Of a stretch of 64,000 bases of DNA, positions 8,072 to 17,168 are shown one piece after another; the stretch's first letter is position 1, and the number at the start of each line of letters is the position of its first letter. The notes under the pieces are model-generated. The model was not told where the DNA came from. It was given only the letters and a program-made list of their open reading frames with translations, and ran no database searches. Source of the DNA: CAWFQB01 sp965277875. Lineage in GTDB: Bacteria; Armatimonadota; Chthonomonadetes; Chthonomonadales; Chthonomonadaceae. The position numbers and the translations under genes are program-made. The stretch is from NCBI GenBank assembly GCA_965277875.1, contig CBDIDV010000002.1:6014001-6078000 (forward strand), read 5' to 3'.

Positions 8072-10936
8072 TTATCCCGTGTTTCGCAGGCCCGCGCTGA
8101 TGCCGTTGATGGTGGCGGCGAGGGCGTAGTTGAGTTCGTCGCTCGACTCGCCCGCCCGTTTGCGGCGCAATAGATCCAGTTGGATCAGGCTCATCGGGTC
8201 AATGTAGGGGTTGCGGAGTTTGATGCTTTGCGCCAGAACGAGGTTTGTTTCCAACAAGCGCGACTGACCCGTGACACGCAGGATCACGCGCCGGGTGCGC
8301 TCAAATTCCTCGCTGACAAGGGTGAACACGCGCTCGCGAACGCCCGCATCTAAGACAAGGTCGGCGTACTGCCGCGCGATGTTCATGTCGGCTTTGGCAA
8401 GCCCGGACTCGACGTTGCGGATCAGGTCTTCAAACAGCGGGAAGCGGCGCATCATGGTCTGAAGCAGCGTGTCGGCGTCCGGGTTTTGGTCGAGATAGCG
8501 TTCCAGGGCGTAGCCCACGCCAAAGTAGCCGGGCAGGACGTGCCGCGACTGCATCCAGCCGAATACCCACGGAATGGCGCGCAGATCGTCCAGGCCCGTC
8601 CGGGCGCTGCGACGGGGCGGGCGCGACCCGATGCGGGCGTGTTCCAGTTCCCCGACCGGCGTTCCTTGATCAAAGTAGGGCAGGATGTCCGGGTTCTCGG
8701 CCACGTTCGCGCGGTAGTATTGAAACGCGTCCTCGGACATGGCATCCAGCGCGGCTTCCCAAGCGGGTTCTACGACCGCGCCCCAGCCCGTGGCCCGCGT
8801 CAGGGCTTCCAGACTGGCGGCGACCATCAGTTCCAGGTTGCGTTCGGCGATCATGCCGTCGCCGTACTTCCAGTTAAGAACCTCGCCCTGCTCGGTGATC
8901 TTGAGCGAGCCTGCGAACGCGCCGGGTGGCTGCGCGGCGATGGCGCGATGCGTCGGCCCGCCGCCGCGCCCGACCGTGCCGCCCCGCCCGTGGAACAGGC
9001 GCAGGGTCACGCCGCACTCGCGGGCCGCGTCGTGCAGGGCGCGATGGGCCTTGAAAATCTCCCAGGTACTGGTCAGCATCCCGCCGTCTTTGTTGCTGTC
9101 GGAGTAGCCCAGCATCACCTCCTGCCGCCGCCCCCACGAGTCGAGCAGTGGCGCGTAATCCGGCGACTGCCACAGGCTGCGGCAGATGGCCGCGCCGTTA
9201 CGCAGGTCTTCGATGCTTTCAAACAATGGCACGGGCATGATGCCGGGGTCGCTGCCATCCTCGGACGCGGCCACGCACACGCCGCACGTCTGGAGCAGCC
9301 ACACGAGGGAAAGCATGTCGTTCGCGCTTGTCGTGCCGCTGATGATGTACGTTGTGATGGACTGCGCCGGGAACGCGCGCTTGAAATCGGCCAGCGAGCG
9401 CATGGCTTCCAGCAGGCGCGTGGTTTCCGGGGCAGGGGCGGCGGGAAGGGTCAGCGCGGCAGTCTGCGCCTTGTGCTTCTGTGCGGTATCATTTTGGACG
9501 GTCTCGTTTTGGGCATTCGGCGCGGCTTGTTCGCTCTGCGCGGCCTGCCCGATTTGCGCGCCCGCCGCAAGGTCGCGCATGGCCTGCGCGTGTATTTTGG
9601 CGTGCTGGCGTATGTCCAGAGTGTGCAGGTGGAAGCCGAACGTCCGCACCTGACGCAGCAGGGGATCGAGCAGCAGCCTGGCGAGCCGTTCGCCTTTATT
9701 CCCGTTCAGACTGTCGCGCACCAAGACAAGGTCGGCCTCAAATGCGCTCGCGTCCGCATAGGCGTGCAGAGTCATGGCCGTGTTTTGCGGCGTGGGCAGA
9801 TCGTGCGCAGCGCGCAGCCGCAGCAGCACGTAGGCCAGAAAGCCTCTGTAAATCTCGTCCGTGGACTTGGTACGCAGCAGGCTCTCGTCAATGCGTATGG
9901 CCTGCGTATACTCCACATACGCCGTAGACAGGTCGGGCGATATGCGGGCCTGCCGCGCCGAGGAACTAAGCTGTTCGATGATCTCCTCGACCGCGCCGAC
10001 ATAGTAGTTGACGATCACGCGTCGGGCCAACAGCAGGGCGTCACGCGTAGTTTCGGGCGTGACAAATGGGTTGCCGTCCCGGTCGCCGCCGATCCACGAG
10101 CCGAAGCGCAGCACAGCGGGCAGGTCGCAGGGCGAAACAGCGCGATTGTAGACGATGCGGAAAGCGTCGGCGAACGTCTCGTACAGGCGCGGCACGCTTG
10201 CGATTAACGCGCCCTTGTGGTAGTCCAGGCCCATGCGTATCTCGTCGCGCACGGTCGGCGCGCGCCGCCGCACTTCGTCGGTCTGCCACAGGGCCGTGAT
10301 GTCGCCCGCGATGATGTTTTCGCGCTCACGCGCTTCATAATCCGTCAGCGGCAGCCAGTCCAGTCGCTCGATCTGCCCCGCAATGCGCCGTCGCTTGAAC
10401 AGCACGGTACGCCGCGCCACTTCGGTCGGATGCGCGGTAAAGGTCGGAATCACCTCGACGCGGCTGAAAAAGGCCAGTGCATCGTCAGCACTAACCCCGC
10501 CCCGGCACAGCCGCTGCAAGGTTCCGAGCATACTGCCGGGCTGCGGTTTGCGATCCGGCACGACAAGGGCCGCGCGCAGCCGCCGCTTGCGATGGTTGGC
10601 TTCAGCCAGATTGGTCAATTCAAAATAGATGCTGAACGCTTTGGTCACGCAGTACGCATCGTCCAGCGACAACTGCCGCACGCGCGCCTCGAAGGGGAGC
10701 AGGGAAGAGGCTGTTCCTTCTCGATACTCGGCTGCCAGACGGCGCAGGTCTTCGACGGCCTGATATAGGGACGCGCCGCCCTGCTCCTGCAATATCTCGC
10801 CCAGCAGACGCGCCAGCGAGCGCACGTCCCGGCGCAGCGGCGCGTCTTTAGCGTCGCCCTGCGTAGCGATCAGTTCCGCCAATCTTCCGGTTTGGTCGTC
10901 CGTCGCCCAGAGCGGTTGTTCCTCAATCATACTCAT
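8072..10936 (-). CDS. ppc: Phosphoenolpyruvate carboxylase
   Basis: 954 residues, the normal bacterial size. It converts PEP plus bicarbonate to oxaloacetate, replenishing the TCA cycle. Signature motifs are complete: the catalytic His169 in TFTAHPTEVARR, GSWIGGDRDGNPFVT, the GYSDSNKDGG active-site loop, the glycine-rich LFHGRGGTVGRGGGPTHR, and QGEVLNWKYGD. The C-terminus ends LRNTG, as expected for the family. A Gln/Ala/Asn-rich insertion of about 45 residues (starting AQIGQAAQSEQAA) interrupts the middle of the protein and is not usual. ATG 10936 is used; an ATG two codons later is equally possible. Convergent with the glycosidase. Confidence 0.96.
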   Translation of the reverse strand: MSMIEEQPLWATDDQTGRLAELIATQGDAKDAPLRRDVRSLARLLGEILQEQGGASLYQAVEDLRRLAAEYREGTASSLLPFEARVRQLSLDDAYCVTKAFSIYFELTNLAEANHRKRRLRAALVVPDRKPQPGSMLGTLQRLCRGGVSADDALAFFSRVEVIPTFTAHPTEVARRTVLFKRRRIAGQIERLDWLPLTDYEARERENIIAGDITALWQTDEVRRRAPTVRDEIRMGLDYHKGALIASVPRLYETFADAFRIVYNRAVSPCDLPAVLRFGSWIGGDRDGNPFVTPETTRDALLLARRVIVNYYVGAVEEIIEQLSSSARQARISPDLSTAYVEYTQAIRIDESLLRTKSTDEIYRGFLAYVLLRLRAAHDLPTPQNTAMTLHAYADASAFEADLVLVRDSLNGNKGERLARLLLDPLLRQVRTFGFHLHTLDIRQHAKIHAQAMRDLAAGAQIGQAAQSEQAAPNAQNETVQNDTAQKHKAQTAALTLPAAPAPETTRLLEAMRSLADFKRAFPAQSITTYIISGTTSANDMLSLVWLLQTCGVCVAASEDGSDPGIMPVPLFESIEDLRNGAAICRSLWQSPDYAPLLDSWGRRQEVMLGYSDSNKDGGMLTSTWEIFKAHRALHDAARECGVTLRLFHGRGGTVGRGGGPTHRAIAAQPPGAFAGSLKITEQGEVLNWKYGDGMIAERNLELMVAASLEALTRATGWGAVVEPAWEAALDAMSEDAFQYYRANVAENPDILPYFDQGTPVGELEHARIGSRPPRRSARTGLDDLRAIPWVFGWMQSRHVLPGYFGVGYALERYLDQNPDADTLLQTMMRRFPLFEDLIRNVESGLAKADMNIARQYADLVLDAGVRERVFTLVSEEFERTRRVILRVTGQSRLLETNLVLAQSIKLRNPYIDPMSLIQLDLLRRKRAGESSDELNYALAATINGISAGLRNTG

Positions 10937-10953
10937 CCCCCACGCCCGTCTAA

Positions 10954-10983
10954 TCTATGCTTGTCTATGCTTGTCTATGCTCG
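10954..10983. repeat. Three tandem 10-bp repeats upstream of ppc
   Basis: TCTATGCTTG occurs at 10954-10963 and 10964-10973, and TCTATGCTCG at 10974-10983. They lie 18 nt upstream of the ppc start, inside its leader, so copy number could change spacing from promoter to start. Confidence 0.85.
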
Positions 10984-11102
10984 ACCGTTCTGTCTGGTAC
11001 GTATTTCTGTCTACGCGGCTCGCGAATAATATTCAGCATAGCCGCATCAATCCGGTGAATGCAGGACAAACGCGGCGCAGCGTTGAATCGTAGAGAAAGA
11101 TG

Positions 11103-11141
11103 TAGAAGCAAGACGTAGAAGCAAGACTCAGAAGCAAGACA
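11103..11141. repeat. Three tandem 13-bp repeats
   Basis: Units of the form TAGAAGCAAGACG, TAGAAGCAAGACT and CAGAAGCAAGACA lie in the divergent ppc / membrane-protein intergenic region, about 40 nt before the ATG at 11183. No function can be assigned. Confidence 0.85.
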
Positions 11142-11182
11142 CAAAAAGAGAAATATAGAAAGAACATCCGGCAAGAGACACG

Positions 11183-12199
11183 ATGCAGTCAACCCATTCT
11201 GTAAATTCCATTCCCGCAAACAGGCAGGCCGCGCGCCGCCGCAAGCGCGATGTTGTCCGCCCCGCAACAGAAACCTGGACAGACAATCCGCACGATGCGG
11301 CGTGGATGAAAGCGCAGGCGCTGGCTTATGCGCGCTGGCGTCTGCACATAAAAGCCAAATGGTACGAGAACAGTCAGGGTGCGGTGTGGTGCGGCTATCT
11401 GGCGATCTTTCTGGCATGGTGTCTGATCGGGCTGCTGGTTCCGCATCTGGCCGTGCTGTCGCCGCGTCACGGCCTCGCGCCGGACGTTATCACGCGCGGC
11501 CTGCTCGCCTGCCTCGTCCCTACGCTGCTGTGCATGGCTGTGCTGAACGGTTACAGCGCGCTAATCGCGAAACGGGCCGCGCGGCTGCACGACAGCTTGA
11601 CGCTGGCCGCGACCGTACAAACGCTGGCCGAATGGCTGAACGACAATGAGGAACGGCACGAGATATTCCGCGCGCTGACCGAACTGCTCAGGCATCTTGG
11701 CGCGGGAGACACAAGTGTCGTGAGTGACGCAGGCCGTGCCGAGCCTGTAAACGTGATGCAGATAAACGTGATGCAGACTGAAGGCGGAAGGGATGTGGAA
11801 AGCGCAGGCGGCAGAGTTGGCGCGGGCAGTGAAACAGGCGCAGACGCCCTGACATCCCGCACACGCGCACTGCTATTACAGGCGCTGCGCCGTGACTACG
11901 ACCGCGAACCCGACTTCGCCGTGGTCCTGCTGCGCGGCCTGGAACAGTGGGGCGACAAGTCCGCCCTGCCCATCGTAACGCGCGTGGCGCGGCAGAGTAC
12001 GCGGCCCGCTGTTACCGATGCCGCCGGCCACTGCCTTGTGGCCCTGCACACGCGCTTTGCACAACACCGTTCCGAGACAAGCCTGCTGCGCGCCTCGGAG
12101 GACAGATGCGACATTCTGCTGCGCTCCGTCCATATAACCCCCGAAGACGAGGCCGAACAGCTTCTGCGCGTCCACATCGGCGGCAAGCCCGACTCGTAA
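11183..12199 (+). CDS. Two-helix membrane protein with HEAT-like C-terminus, unknown function
   Basis: 338 residues, not recognised. Two hydrophobic helices are visible (about 74-98, GYLAIFLAWCLIGLLVPHLAV, and about 109-131, LLACLVPTLLCMAVLNGYSAL), followed by a cytoplasmic domain. Residues ~137-172 and ~230-300 are helical with repeats resembling HEAT units (ALPIVTRVARQSTRPAVTDAAGHCLVAL). A low-complexity Asn/Val/Met/Gly-rich linker (VNVMQINVMQ) separates them and contains a short tandem duplication. The gene stands alone on the plus strand. Confidence 0.7.
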   Translation: MQSTHSVNSIPANRQAARRRKRDVVRPATETWTDNPHDAAWMKAQALAYARWRLHIKAKWYENSQGAVWCGYLAIFLAWCLIGLLVPHLAVLSPRHGLAPDVITRGLLACLVPTLLCMAVLNGYSALIAKRAARLHDSLTLAATVQTLAEWLNDNEERHEIFRALTELLRHLGAGDTSVVSDAGRAEPVNVMQINVMQTEGGRDVESAGGRVGAGSETGADALTSRTRALLLQALRRDYDREPDFAVVLLRGLEQWGDKSALPIVTRVARQSTRPAVTDAAGHCLVALHTRFAQHRSETSLLRASEDRCDILLRSVHITPEDEAEQLLRVHIGGKPDS

Positions 12200-12214
12200 A
12201 CACGACAAGTGCGA

Positions 12215-12287
12215 ACGACAAACCTTTTTGCCTGCCTTGTATAATGGCTTGAGTACAACGGTTTCAAGGCAACAGCCTGATTATAAT
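12215..12287 (+). promoter_or_regulatory. Two candidate -10 elements before the YiiX-like gene
   Basis: TGTATAATGG places a TATAAT at 12240-12245 with a weak ACGACA at 12215-12220. A second ATTATAATGG places TATAAT at 12282-12287. Neither has a good -35 box. Either could drive the TTG-started gene at 12321. Confidence 0.4.
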
Positions 12288-12320
12288 GGTCAGACGCGAA
12301 CGCCAAAATAGGAGACTTCT

Positions 12321-12935
12321 TTGCCGCCGCTTTTTCCACGTCCCTCGCCCCGCGCCGCCGCGTTACTGCTTGCCGCCGGGATGGGAACCGCTGCTGTTGT
12401 TTACACAGTCCGCCGCGTTCGTAAAGCGCGGCAGGCGCAGGCGCATGTACAATCCGAGACGCCCGCGCCCAACCCCGGCGACATTCTGCTGTTTCACAAC
12501 GCGAAGGGGCTGAACAAGCTGATTACCGCGTTCACGCACTCCCCGTTCTATCATGTCGGCATTTATGCGGAGGAAGATACCGCCGTGGAAGCGCGGACGC
12601 CGGGGGTGCAGTATAACGATCTGCGCGACCGTGCCGGGACCTACCTGGTCGCCCCCGCCCCCCACGGCAAGGGACAGGCCGCGCTCGCCTGGGCCAAAAC
12701 GCAGATAGGCGACGCCTACGACAACCTCGATATCCTGGTCATTATTCTGGATCGCCTGTGCCGCCTGGTACACTTCAACTACACGTCCAAAAATAAATAC
12801 TCGTGTGGGGAATTTGTGGCCGCTGCCTTTCATAATGTGGGCGCGCCGCTTTTCCCCGACCGTGATCTGGGCAGCATCGTGCCGGGTGATTTCGCGTCTC
12901 TCTTGCCGGAGCCGCAGCGCGAGACCGCGAAGTAG
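12321..12935 (+). CDS. YiiX/NlpC-P60-like permuted papain-fold protein
   Basis: 204 residues from a TTG start with GGAG (12311-12314) upstream. An N-terminal hydrophobic helix (LLLAAGMGTAAVVYTVRRV) probably anchors or exports it. The domain begins PGDILLFHNAKGLNKLITAFTHS, then FYHVGIY with the conserved His, and later YSCGEFVAAAF with the conserved Cys. This is the order expected for the circularly permuted YiiX/YebB branch of the NlpC/P60 superfamily, whose members act as cysteine amidases or hydrolases on lipids or peptides. The substrate cannot be told. It is convergent with the SPFH pair. Confidence 0.8.
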   Translation: MPPLFPRPSPRAAALLLAAGMGTAAVVYTVRRVRKARQAQAHVQSETPAPNPGDILLFHNAKGLNKLITAFTHSPFYHVGIYAEEDTAVEARTPGVQYNDLRDRAGTYLVAPAPHGKGQAALAWAKTQIGDAYDNLDILVIILDRLCRLVHFNYTSKNKYSCGEFVAAAFHNVGAPLFPDRDLGSIVPGDFASLLPEPQRETAK

Positions 12936-12994
12936 AGCGGTCTCGCGCTGTGCAGCACATCGGCAGGCGTTTGCTTCAGTGTCTGCTCAGGCGT

Positions 12995-13933
12995 TTATTT
13001 TGCGGTCGGGCTGATGTCCGTAAACGGGATCGTGGGCGAGCCGATCAGGGGCGGCCTGCCGTCCCATCTGTCAATCGCCATTTTTTGCAGTTCCAGGCGC
13101 TTTAGTTGGAGGGTCTGCTCGGTTCCCTGCTGCAATAACCGGTTCAGTTCGGCCTGCTTGCTGGCGTTTGTCAGGCTGGTGCGGGCCTCGATGTCGGCGC
13201 GCTGCCGCTCGTTGCGGGCCAGTTCCAGTTGGTTTTTCAGGCCGATACGCTCCTCGATTTTGGCTTTTACTTCGGCGTTCGGGTATACCTCGCCAATATA
13301 CACGTCGTCCACGGTCACGCCCCACCCCAGCAGGATCGGCGCGATCACTTTCTTCACGTCCGGCCCGAACTGCGCCCGCTCTTTAGAGGACAAGTCGAAA
13401 ATGCTTTTTTGCCCCGAAACCGCATTGACGCCGTAGATGGTCGTCCAGCGGATAAATTTGCGCTGTATCTCCTGCAAGTTTTCCGTGCCGAAGTTGTTGA
13501 ACGCTTTCAGCACATCTTCGGGCGCGACATGGTACGCGACCGTGATGTCTACAGGCAGGATCGCGCCTTCGAGCGTACTGGCCGGGATGCTGTCGTCACC
13601 CGCTTTTTCGCCCTCGCGCGCGCTCTTGACATACGTGGCGTTCTTGATGCTTGTCGGATAGATGATAAGCTGTTCGCGGAACCCCATCCAGACCACCTGC
13701 GGCTTAATAAGCGTGCGCGAGATGCCTGACCCCGCATTGAACTGCACGCCCACGGATGCGGGCGGAACCTGCCGCGTACACCCGGCAAGAAGCGGCAGCG
13801 TCGCAAAAAGCAGTCCCGCTTTTACTGCGCGACGCAGGCGCGTTCGCGTATGTCCGCCGCTGCGCCCTGCGCCCCTGCCTCTGCTGAACATGCTGAACGA
13901 ACCCGCGTTAATCAAACCTGTGCTGCGTTTCAT
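12995..13933 (-). CDS. SPFH/prohibitin-like lipoprotein
   Basis: 312 residues. After a basic N-terminus (GRGAGRSGGHTRTRLRR) comes a hydrophobic signal with lipobox LLAGC, so lipid attachment at the Cys is likely. Then follow an SPFH/Band-7 domain (VGVQFNAGSGISRTLIKPQVV ... VYPNAEVKAKIEERI) and a coiled-coil tail (LELARNERQRADIEARTSL). Family members form large membrane rings or microdomains. Its ATG overlaps the TGA of the upstream SPFH gene, so the two are translationally coupled and probably form a hetero-oligomer, as HflK/HflC do. Partner inferred from layout only. Confidence 0.82.
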   Translation of the reverse strand: MKRSTGLINAGSFSMFSRGRGAGRSGGHTRTRLRRAVKAGLLFATLPLLAGCTRQVPPASVGVQFNAGSGISRTLIKPQVVWMGFREQLIIYPTSIKNATYVKSAREGEKAGDDSIPASTLEGAILPVDITVAYHVAPEDVLKAFNNFGTENLQEIQRKFIRWTTIYGVNAVSGQKSIFDLSSKERAQFGPDVKKVIAPILLGWGVTVDDVYIGEVYPNAEVKAKIEERIGLKNQLELARNERQRADIEARTSLTNASKQAELNRLLQQGTEQTLQLKRLELQKMAIDRWDGRPPLIGSPTIPFTDISPTAK

Positions 13934-14865
13934 CTGCTCTGATCCTCTTCGCTGCCCACACTGCTTCTATTCGTATTGCTTCGGGCCGCGCCATTGCCCA
14001 TCAGCATATCGCGCCCGATCACGAGCGTCTGCCCCGGTTTGGATTCCAGTACGGGAAGCGCCCCGTTCCACTTTTTCAGGGCGGCCTCGGCGGTGTCGAG
14101 CTTGAGCATCTCTATACTTTTGCCCTGTATCTGGGCCGCGCTGAGTTTACGCGACTGCGCTTCGGCCCCGGCCCGCACAAGCGCGGTTTGCTTTTCGATG
14201 TCGGCCAGTTCGCCGCGCAGCCGCGAGATTTGCAGTTCCGTGAGCGAGTTGACGCGGGCCGTGATCTTGCTTTGCACTTCGGGCGTGGGATAGCACCCGC
14301 CGAGCATCACGTTCTCGACCGTGATACCCTTGCGACTGAGCAGATTTTGCAGTTCTATGGTCGTCTGCATACTGGCTTCCACGCGCTTCGGCCCCATCAG
14401 CTCGAACACATCGTAGCGTGTGCCGACCGTGTTCACGGCCTCCTTCAGGGCGCGGCGGATGTGCTGTACCTGAATGTCCTCAATGGGTATCGGCCCGAAC
14501 GCGTTGAACACGGTCAGCACGTCCTGGGGCAATACGCGGTACATCACGACTACATCGAAAACCGTATTGGCGTTGTCGTTCGTGGTGATGTTGATGCCGT
14601 CTGCGGCCCGCTCCTCGCCCTCGCTCGTGTCCTGCGTGTAAATCGCCGCCTGTAGTTGTGTCGGGTACGTGTACAACTGCTGCCGCCAGCCGACAAACAC
14701 GGCGCGAGGCGGAATGATTTTCTTTTGCAGTCCGCCCTGCGCGTCGTAAATCACGCCGATATGTCCCGCCGGTATCCATTCGGTGCGCGAGTATGTCCAC
14801 GTTCCGTAGAGGGCCACAAGGCCCGCAAGCCCGCCCGCAATCCCCAGCGCGCGTTTAAGTTTCAT
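13930..14865 (-). CDS. SPFH/prohibitin-like membrane protein
   Basis: 311 residues. The start is placed at 14865 (MKLKRALGIAGGLAGLVALYG), which gives an immediate membrane anchor. The upstream in-frame ATG at 14919 would add 18 uncharacteristic residues. The SPFH domain runs from about HIGVIYDAQGGLQKK to YPTPEVQSKITARV, followed by a coiled coil (ELADIEKQTALVRAGAEAQSRKL). It is a diverged paralogue of the next gene and overlaps it by four bases. Likely role: a membrane scaffold protecting or organising other membrane proteins. Confidence 0.82.
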   Translation of the reverse strand: MKLKRALGIAGGLAGLVALYGTWTYSRTEWIPAGHIGVIYDAQGGLQKKIIPPRAVFVGWRQQLYTYPTQLQAAIYTQDTSEGEERAADGINITTNDNANTVFDVVVMYRVLPQDVLTVFNAFGPIPIEDIQVQHIRRALKEAVNTVGTRYDVFELMGPKRVEASMQTTIELQNLLSRKGITVENVMLGGCYPTPEVQSKITARVNSLTELQISRLRGELADIEKQTALVRAGAEAQSRKLSAAQIQGKSIEMLKLDTAEAALKKWNGALPVLESKPGQTLVIGRDMLMGNGAARSNTNRSSVGSEEDQSR

Positions 14866-14943
14866 CGTCTCTCGTTCGCTTTCTGTTCTGCCCACACAAT
14901 TCTGATGATGCAGTTTCAATGATGCACTTCTAATAATCCCGTT

Positions 14944-15372
14944 CTACCTGTGCGATTCGATTTGCCCGATGGCAGGCTGCTCTATGGCCCGTTCGGATGT
15001 CACCGGGGCCATCTGTTCCTCTGCCCGTTCCCGTGTCTGCTCAGATGCTGATTCGGGCGTTGGCCTCAAAGTCTCAGTCGGCTTCCACTCGTTTACCGGC
15101 TCTGTTTGCGATCTGCTGTCGGCTGTCCGCGCCGCCGCTGTCTGCGGCTTGCGCTCGGCGTCATGGCATAACTCGCCTACTTCCCGTCGCGCTTTTTCGC
15201 GGCAGTCGGCTTCCTCGCGCTGCTGCTGTTCCAGCCGCATATCCCGCTCATGCCACCGGCGAAAGTAGTTTGCAATGCGCGGCCAGAACGGGCGCGTGAT
15301 CCAAACCCCGCTTGCGACCATCAGCGCAATCAGCAATGCCACGCCCAAAAATGTTTCCAGCGCCGGCCCCAT
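14944..15372 (-). CDS. Small membrane-anchored charged protein, unknown
   Basis: 142 residues from the ATG at 15372 (MGPALETFLGVALLIALM); a longer form from 15396 is possible. One transmembrane helix at the N-terminus is followed by a short basic aromatic segment (RPFWPRIANYFRRWHERDM), a Glu/Arg-rich helix (LEQQQREEADCREKARREV) and a disordered tail. It is not recognised. It lies 78 nt upstream of the SPFH pair on the same strand and could be an accessory of that membrane complex. Confidence 0.6.
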   Translation of the reverse strand: MGPALETFLGVALLIALMVASGVWITRPFWPRIANYFRRWHERDMRLEQQQREEADCREKARREVGELCHDAERKPQTAAARTADSRSQTEPVNEWKPTETLRPTPESASEQTRERAEEQMAPVTSERAIEQPAIGQIESHR

Positions 15373-15574
15373 CCTGTGCCTTCCTTTACTTGTCACGCGT
15401 GATCTTCATGCGTCCTCTTCACGCCTGCTGTTCACATAAGACCTATACGCGTTCTGCCTGCACATACTGGCATAGGACGACAAAATGCGCAGAGCGCTAC
15501 CATGTCCGACGGCGGCTTATTCCTGAATTGCATTTCGCGCTTTTCTTCGCATTTCCTTCTTTGGACAGGGGAAG

Positions 15575-17006
15575 GGGTGTAGTTCAGAATTATGAAAGTC
15601 GCATGGCGGCTCTGGCCGCGTCTGCAAAGTCGGCTTGCTGCGTGTTGCACCAGGCTGTTCGCAAGTGCAGCATGGCTTCGGCTCCCGGTTCACTCCAGCG
15701 CATCCCGGCTTGCTTGAAGCGTGCCTGAACGACATTCTTGCAGGCGGCTTCCGCCACGCCGCTGCCAATGTGGTAGCCTGCCTGCGCAAACGTTTCGTAG
15801 CGCATCCGGCGTAAATGCGTCCGCAGGTACTGCGCCACTTTACGCTGCACTTCCTGATGCGCGTGCGAAGCAGGCTGCCACTGCGTCACGTCGCGCAGCA
15901 CCCAACCTGCTTGGTTGGCATGAAGCCGCGCCTGCTGGCGATCCATCCACGTCTTCGCCGCCTCGCTGCTCTCCCCGTAGCGGGCATGCGCCACTTGCCA
16001 CAGATGTTGGCAGGCATGGTAGAAGTCAAGGATCTGCACGCGTGTGGCGAAATACTTGCCCGCCTCCTGCCAGATCCATTCGGCTCCATCAGCAATCACG
16101 GCCACTTGGCGGCAGTTGTCGGCTCCGTGCTGTTGCGCCAGCCGATGCAGACGCTTGCCAAAAACCGAGGACTTGCACAGCGTGGCGTAGTAGGCGGCTT
16201 GCGCCACCCCGCCACCCGGCGCTTTGTGGTAGGCCGCGCCGATCTTGGCTTCGCGCCAGACACCCTCAATATGAAGCATGACCCCGTCGCAGGTCAGATG
16301 CAGTTGCTTGGGGCGAGCGGGCGCTTCTTCTTGGGCCGGTAGGTCGTGGCGCGGGTCGTGCTGTGTCCAAGCCTGCTGCATCTGCCCTCCTACCGCGACG
16401 GCCACGCGGCGCACCGTGCTTGCCGACACGTCCAGGCCGCACACCACGCGCAGTTCGCGCGCGGCAGTGGCAAACGGCAGGAACGCGGCGAAGCGACAGA
16501 TCAAGGCTTGCGCGGCGATGCTGCACTGACTTGCGCCGAGTTGCAGAACGCTGTCAAGCGGACAGAAGCCTTGCTTGCACACGCCACAATGGTAGTAAGC
16601 GCGCGAAAGGGGCAAGGGGCCGTGCAGCGTGACTACACAGCGCGTGTAGTCCGCTACATAGCGAGCGGGCTTGCCGCACGCGCAGGCAAGGACACGTCCT
16701 GCATAGCCCGTTCCTTGCGTCTCGCTCACTTCCTTTTGGATGCGCTGCTTGACCGCCTGACCGATTTCGTCGGCGTTGCGCTCGATCTGCTCTAAGGTTT
16801 GCGGGCCGCTCGGCAGCGCCTGACGCAACTGCTGTTCGTAAGCGCGCACCAGACGACGTATCTGTTCTTCGCGTTCGTGGGGAGTAGCAACGGGTTCTTC
16901 ACCAGGCATAAGGGCCTCCAAAAGTAAGGATGCCCCTATGTTCGCCACAACCACCCGCCTATGCCTGCTACAATGTTAGCCACTTTCATAATTTTGAAAC
17001 GCACCC
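15575..17006. mobile_element. ISKra4-family insertion sequence
   Basis: 1,432 bp. The ends are imperfect inverted repeats. On the left, GGGTGTAG is followed by TTCAGAATTATGAAAGTCGC; on the right (reverse complement), GGGTGCGT is followed by TTCAAAATTATGAAAGTGGC. The inner 20 nt (15583-15602 and 16979-16998) differ at two positions. No clear target duplication is visible. It lies between the small membrane protein and comEA and interrupts no recognisable gene. Confidence 0.85.
15590..16909 (-). CDS. ISKra4-family transposase
   Basis: 439 residues from ATG 16909, which has GGAGG just upstream. The N-terminal region contains a CxC...CxxC zinc-binding segment (VLACACGKPARY, YYHCGVCKQGFCPLD). The DDE core follows: LTCDGVMLHIEG with WREAKIG, VAVIADGAEWIWQ, a helix QILDFYHACQHLWQVA, and GYHIGSGVAEAACKNVVQ containing the last acidic residue. 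This arrangement is diagnostic of ISKra4. Length is typical and no frameshift is seen, so it may be active. The stop codon lies inside the left terminal repeat. Confidence 0.9.
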   Translation of the reverse strand: MPGEEPVATPHEREEQIRRLVRAYEQQLRQALPSGPQTLEQIERNADEIGQAVKQRIQKEVSETQGTGYAGRVLACACGKPARYVADYTRCVVTLHGPLPLSRAYYHCGVCKQGFCPLDSVLQLGASQCSIAAQALICRFAAFLPFATAARELRVVCGLDVSASTVRRVAVAVGGQMQQAWTQHDPRHDLPAQEEAPARPKQLHLTCDGVMLHIEGVWREAKIGAAYHKAPGGGVAQAAYYATLCKSSVFGKRLHRLAQQHGADNCRQVAVIADGAEWIWQEAGKYFATRVQILDFYHACQHLWQVAHARYGESSEAAKTWMDRQQARLHANQAGWVLRDVTQWQPASHAHQEVQRKVAQYLRTHLRRMRYETFAQAGYHIGSGVAEAACKNVVQARFKQAGMRWSEPGAEAMLHLRTAWCNTQQADFADAARAAMRLS

Positions 17007-17168
17007 TTACGAGCGAGGGAGGTAATGCCGCCGGGGTGGCGAACATAACCCGGCGGCATTGCTGCGTCCGGCTTCAAGCCGCAGCGCGCGTTCTGTCCGT
17101 CTATTCTCCGGCTGTTCAACGCTGTGTTGTCGCTGCCGTACTATTCGCTATTTGAGGAGCGTCGTGTC

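Noticed and set aside
8486..10207. 573-residue plus-strand frame opposite ppc
   Set aside because: It is antisense to highly conserved PEP carboxylase motifs; long antisense frames are common in this GC-rich DNA.
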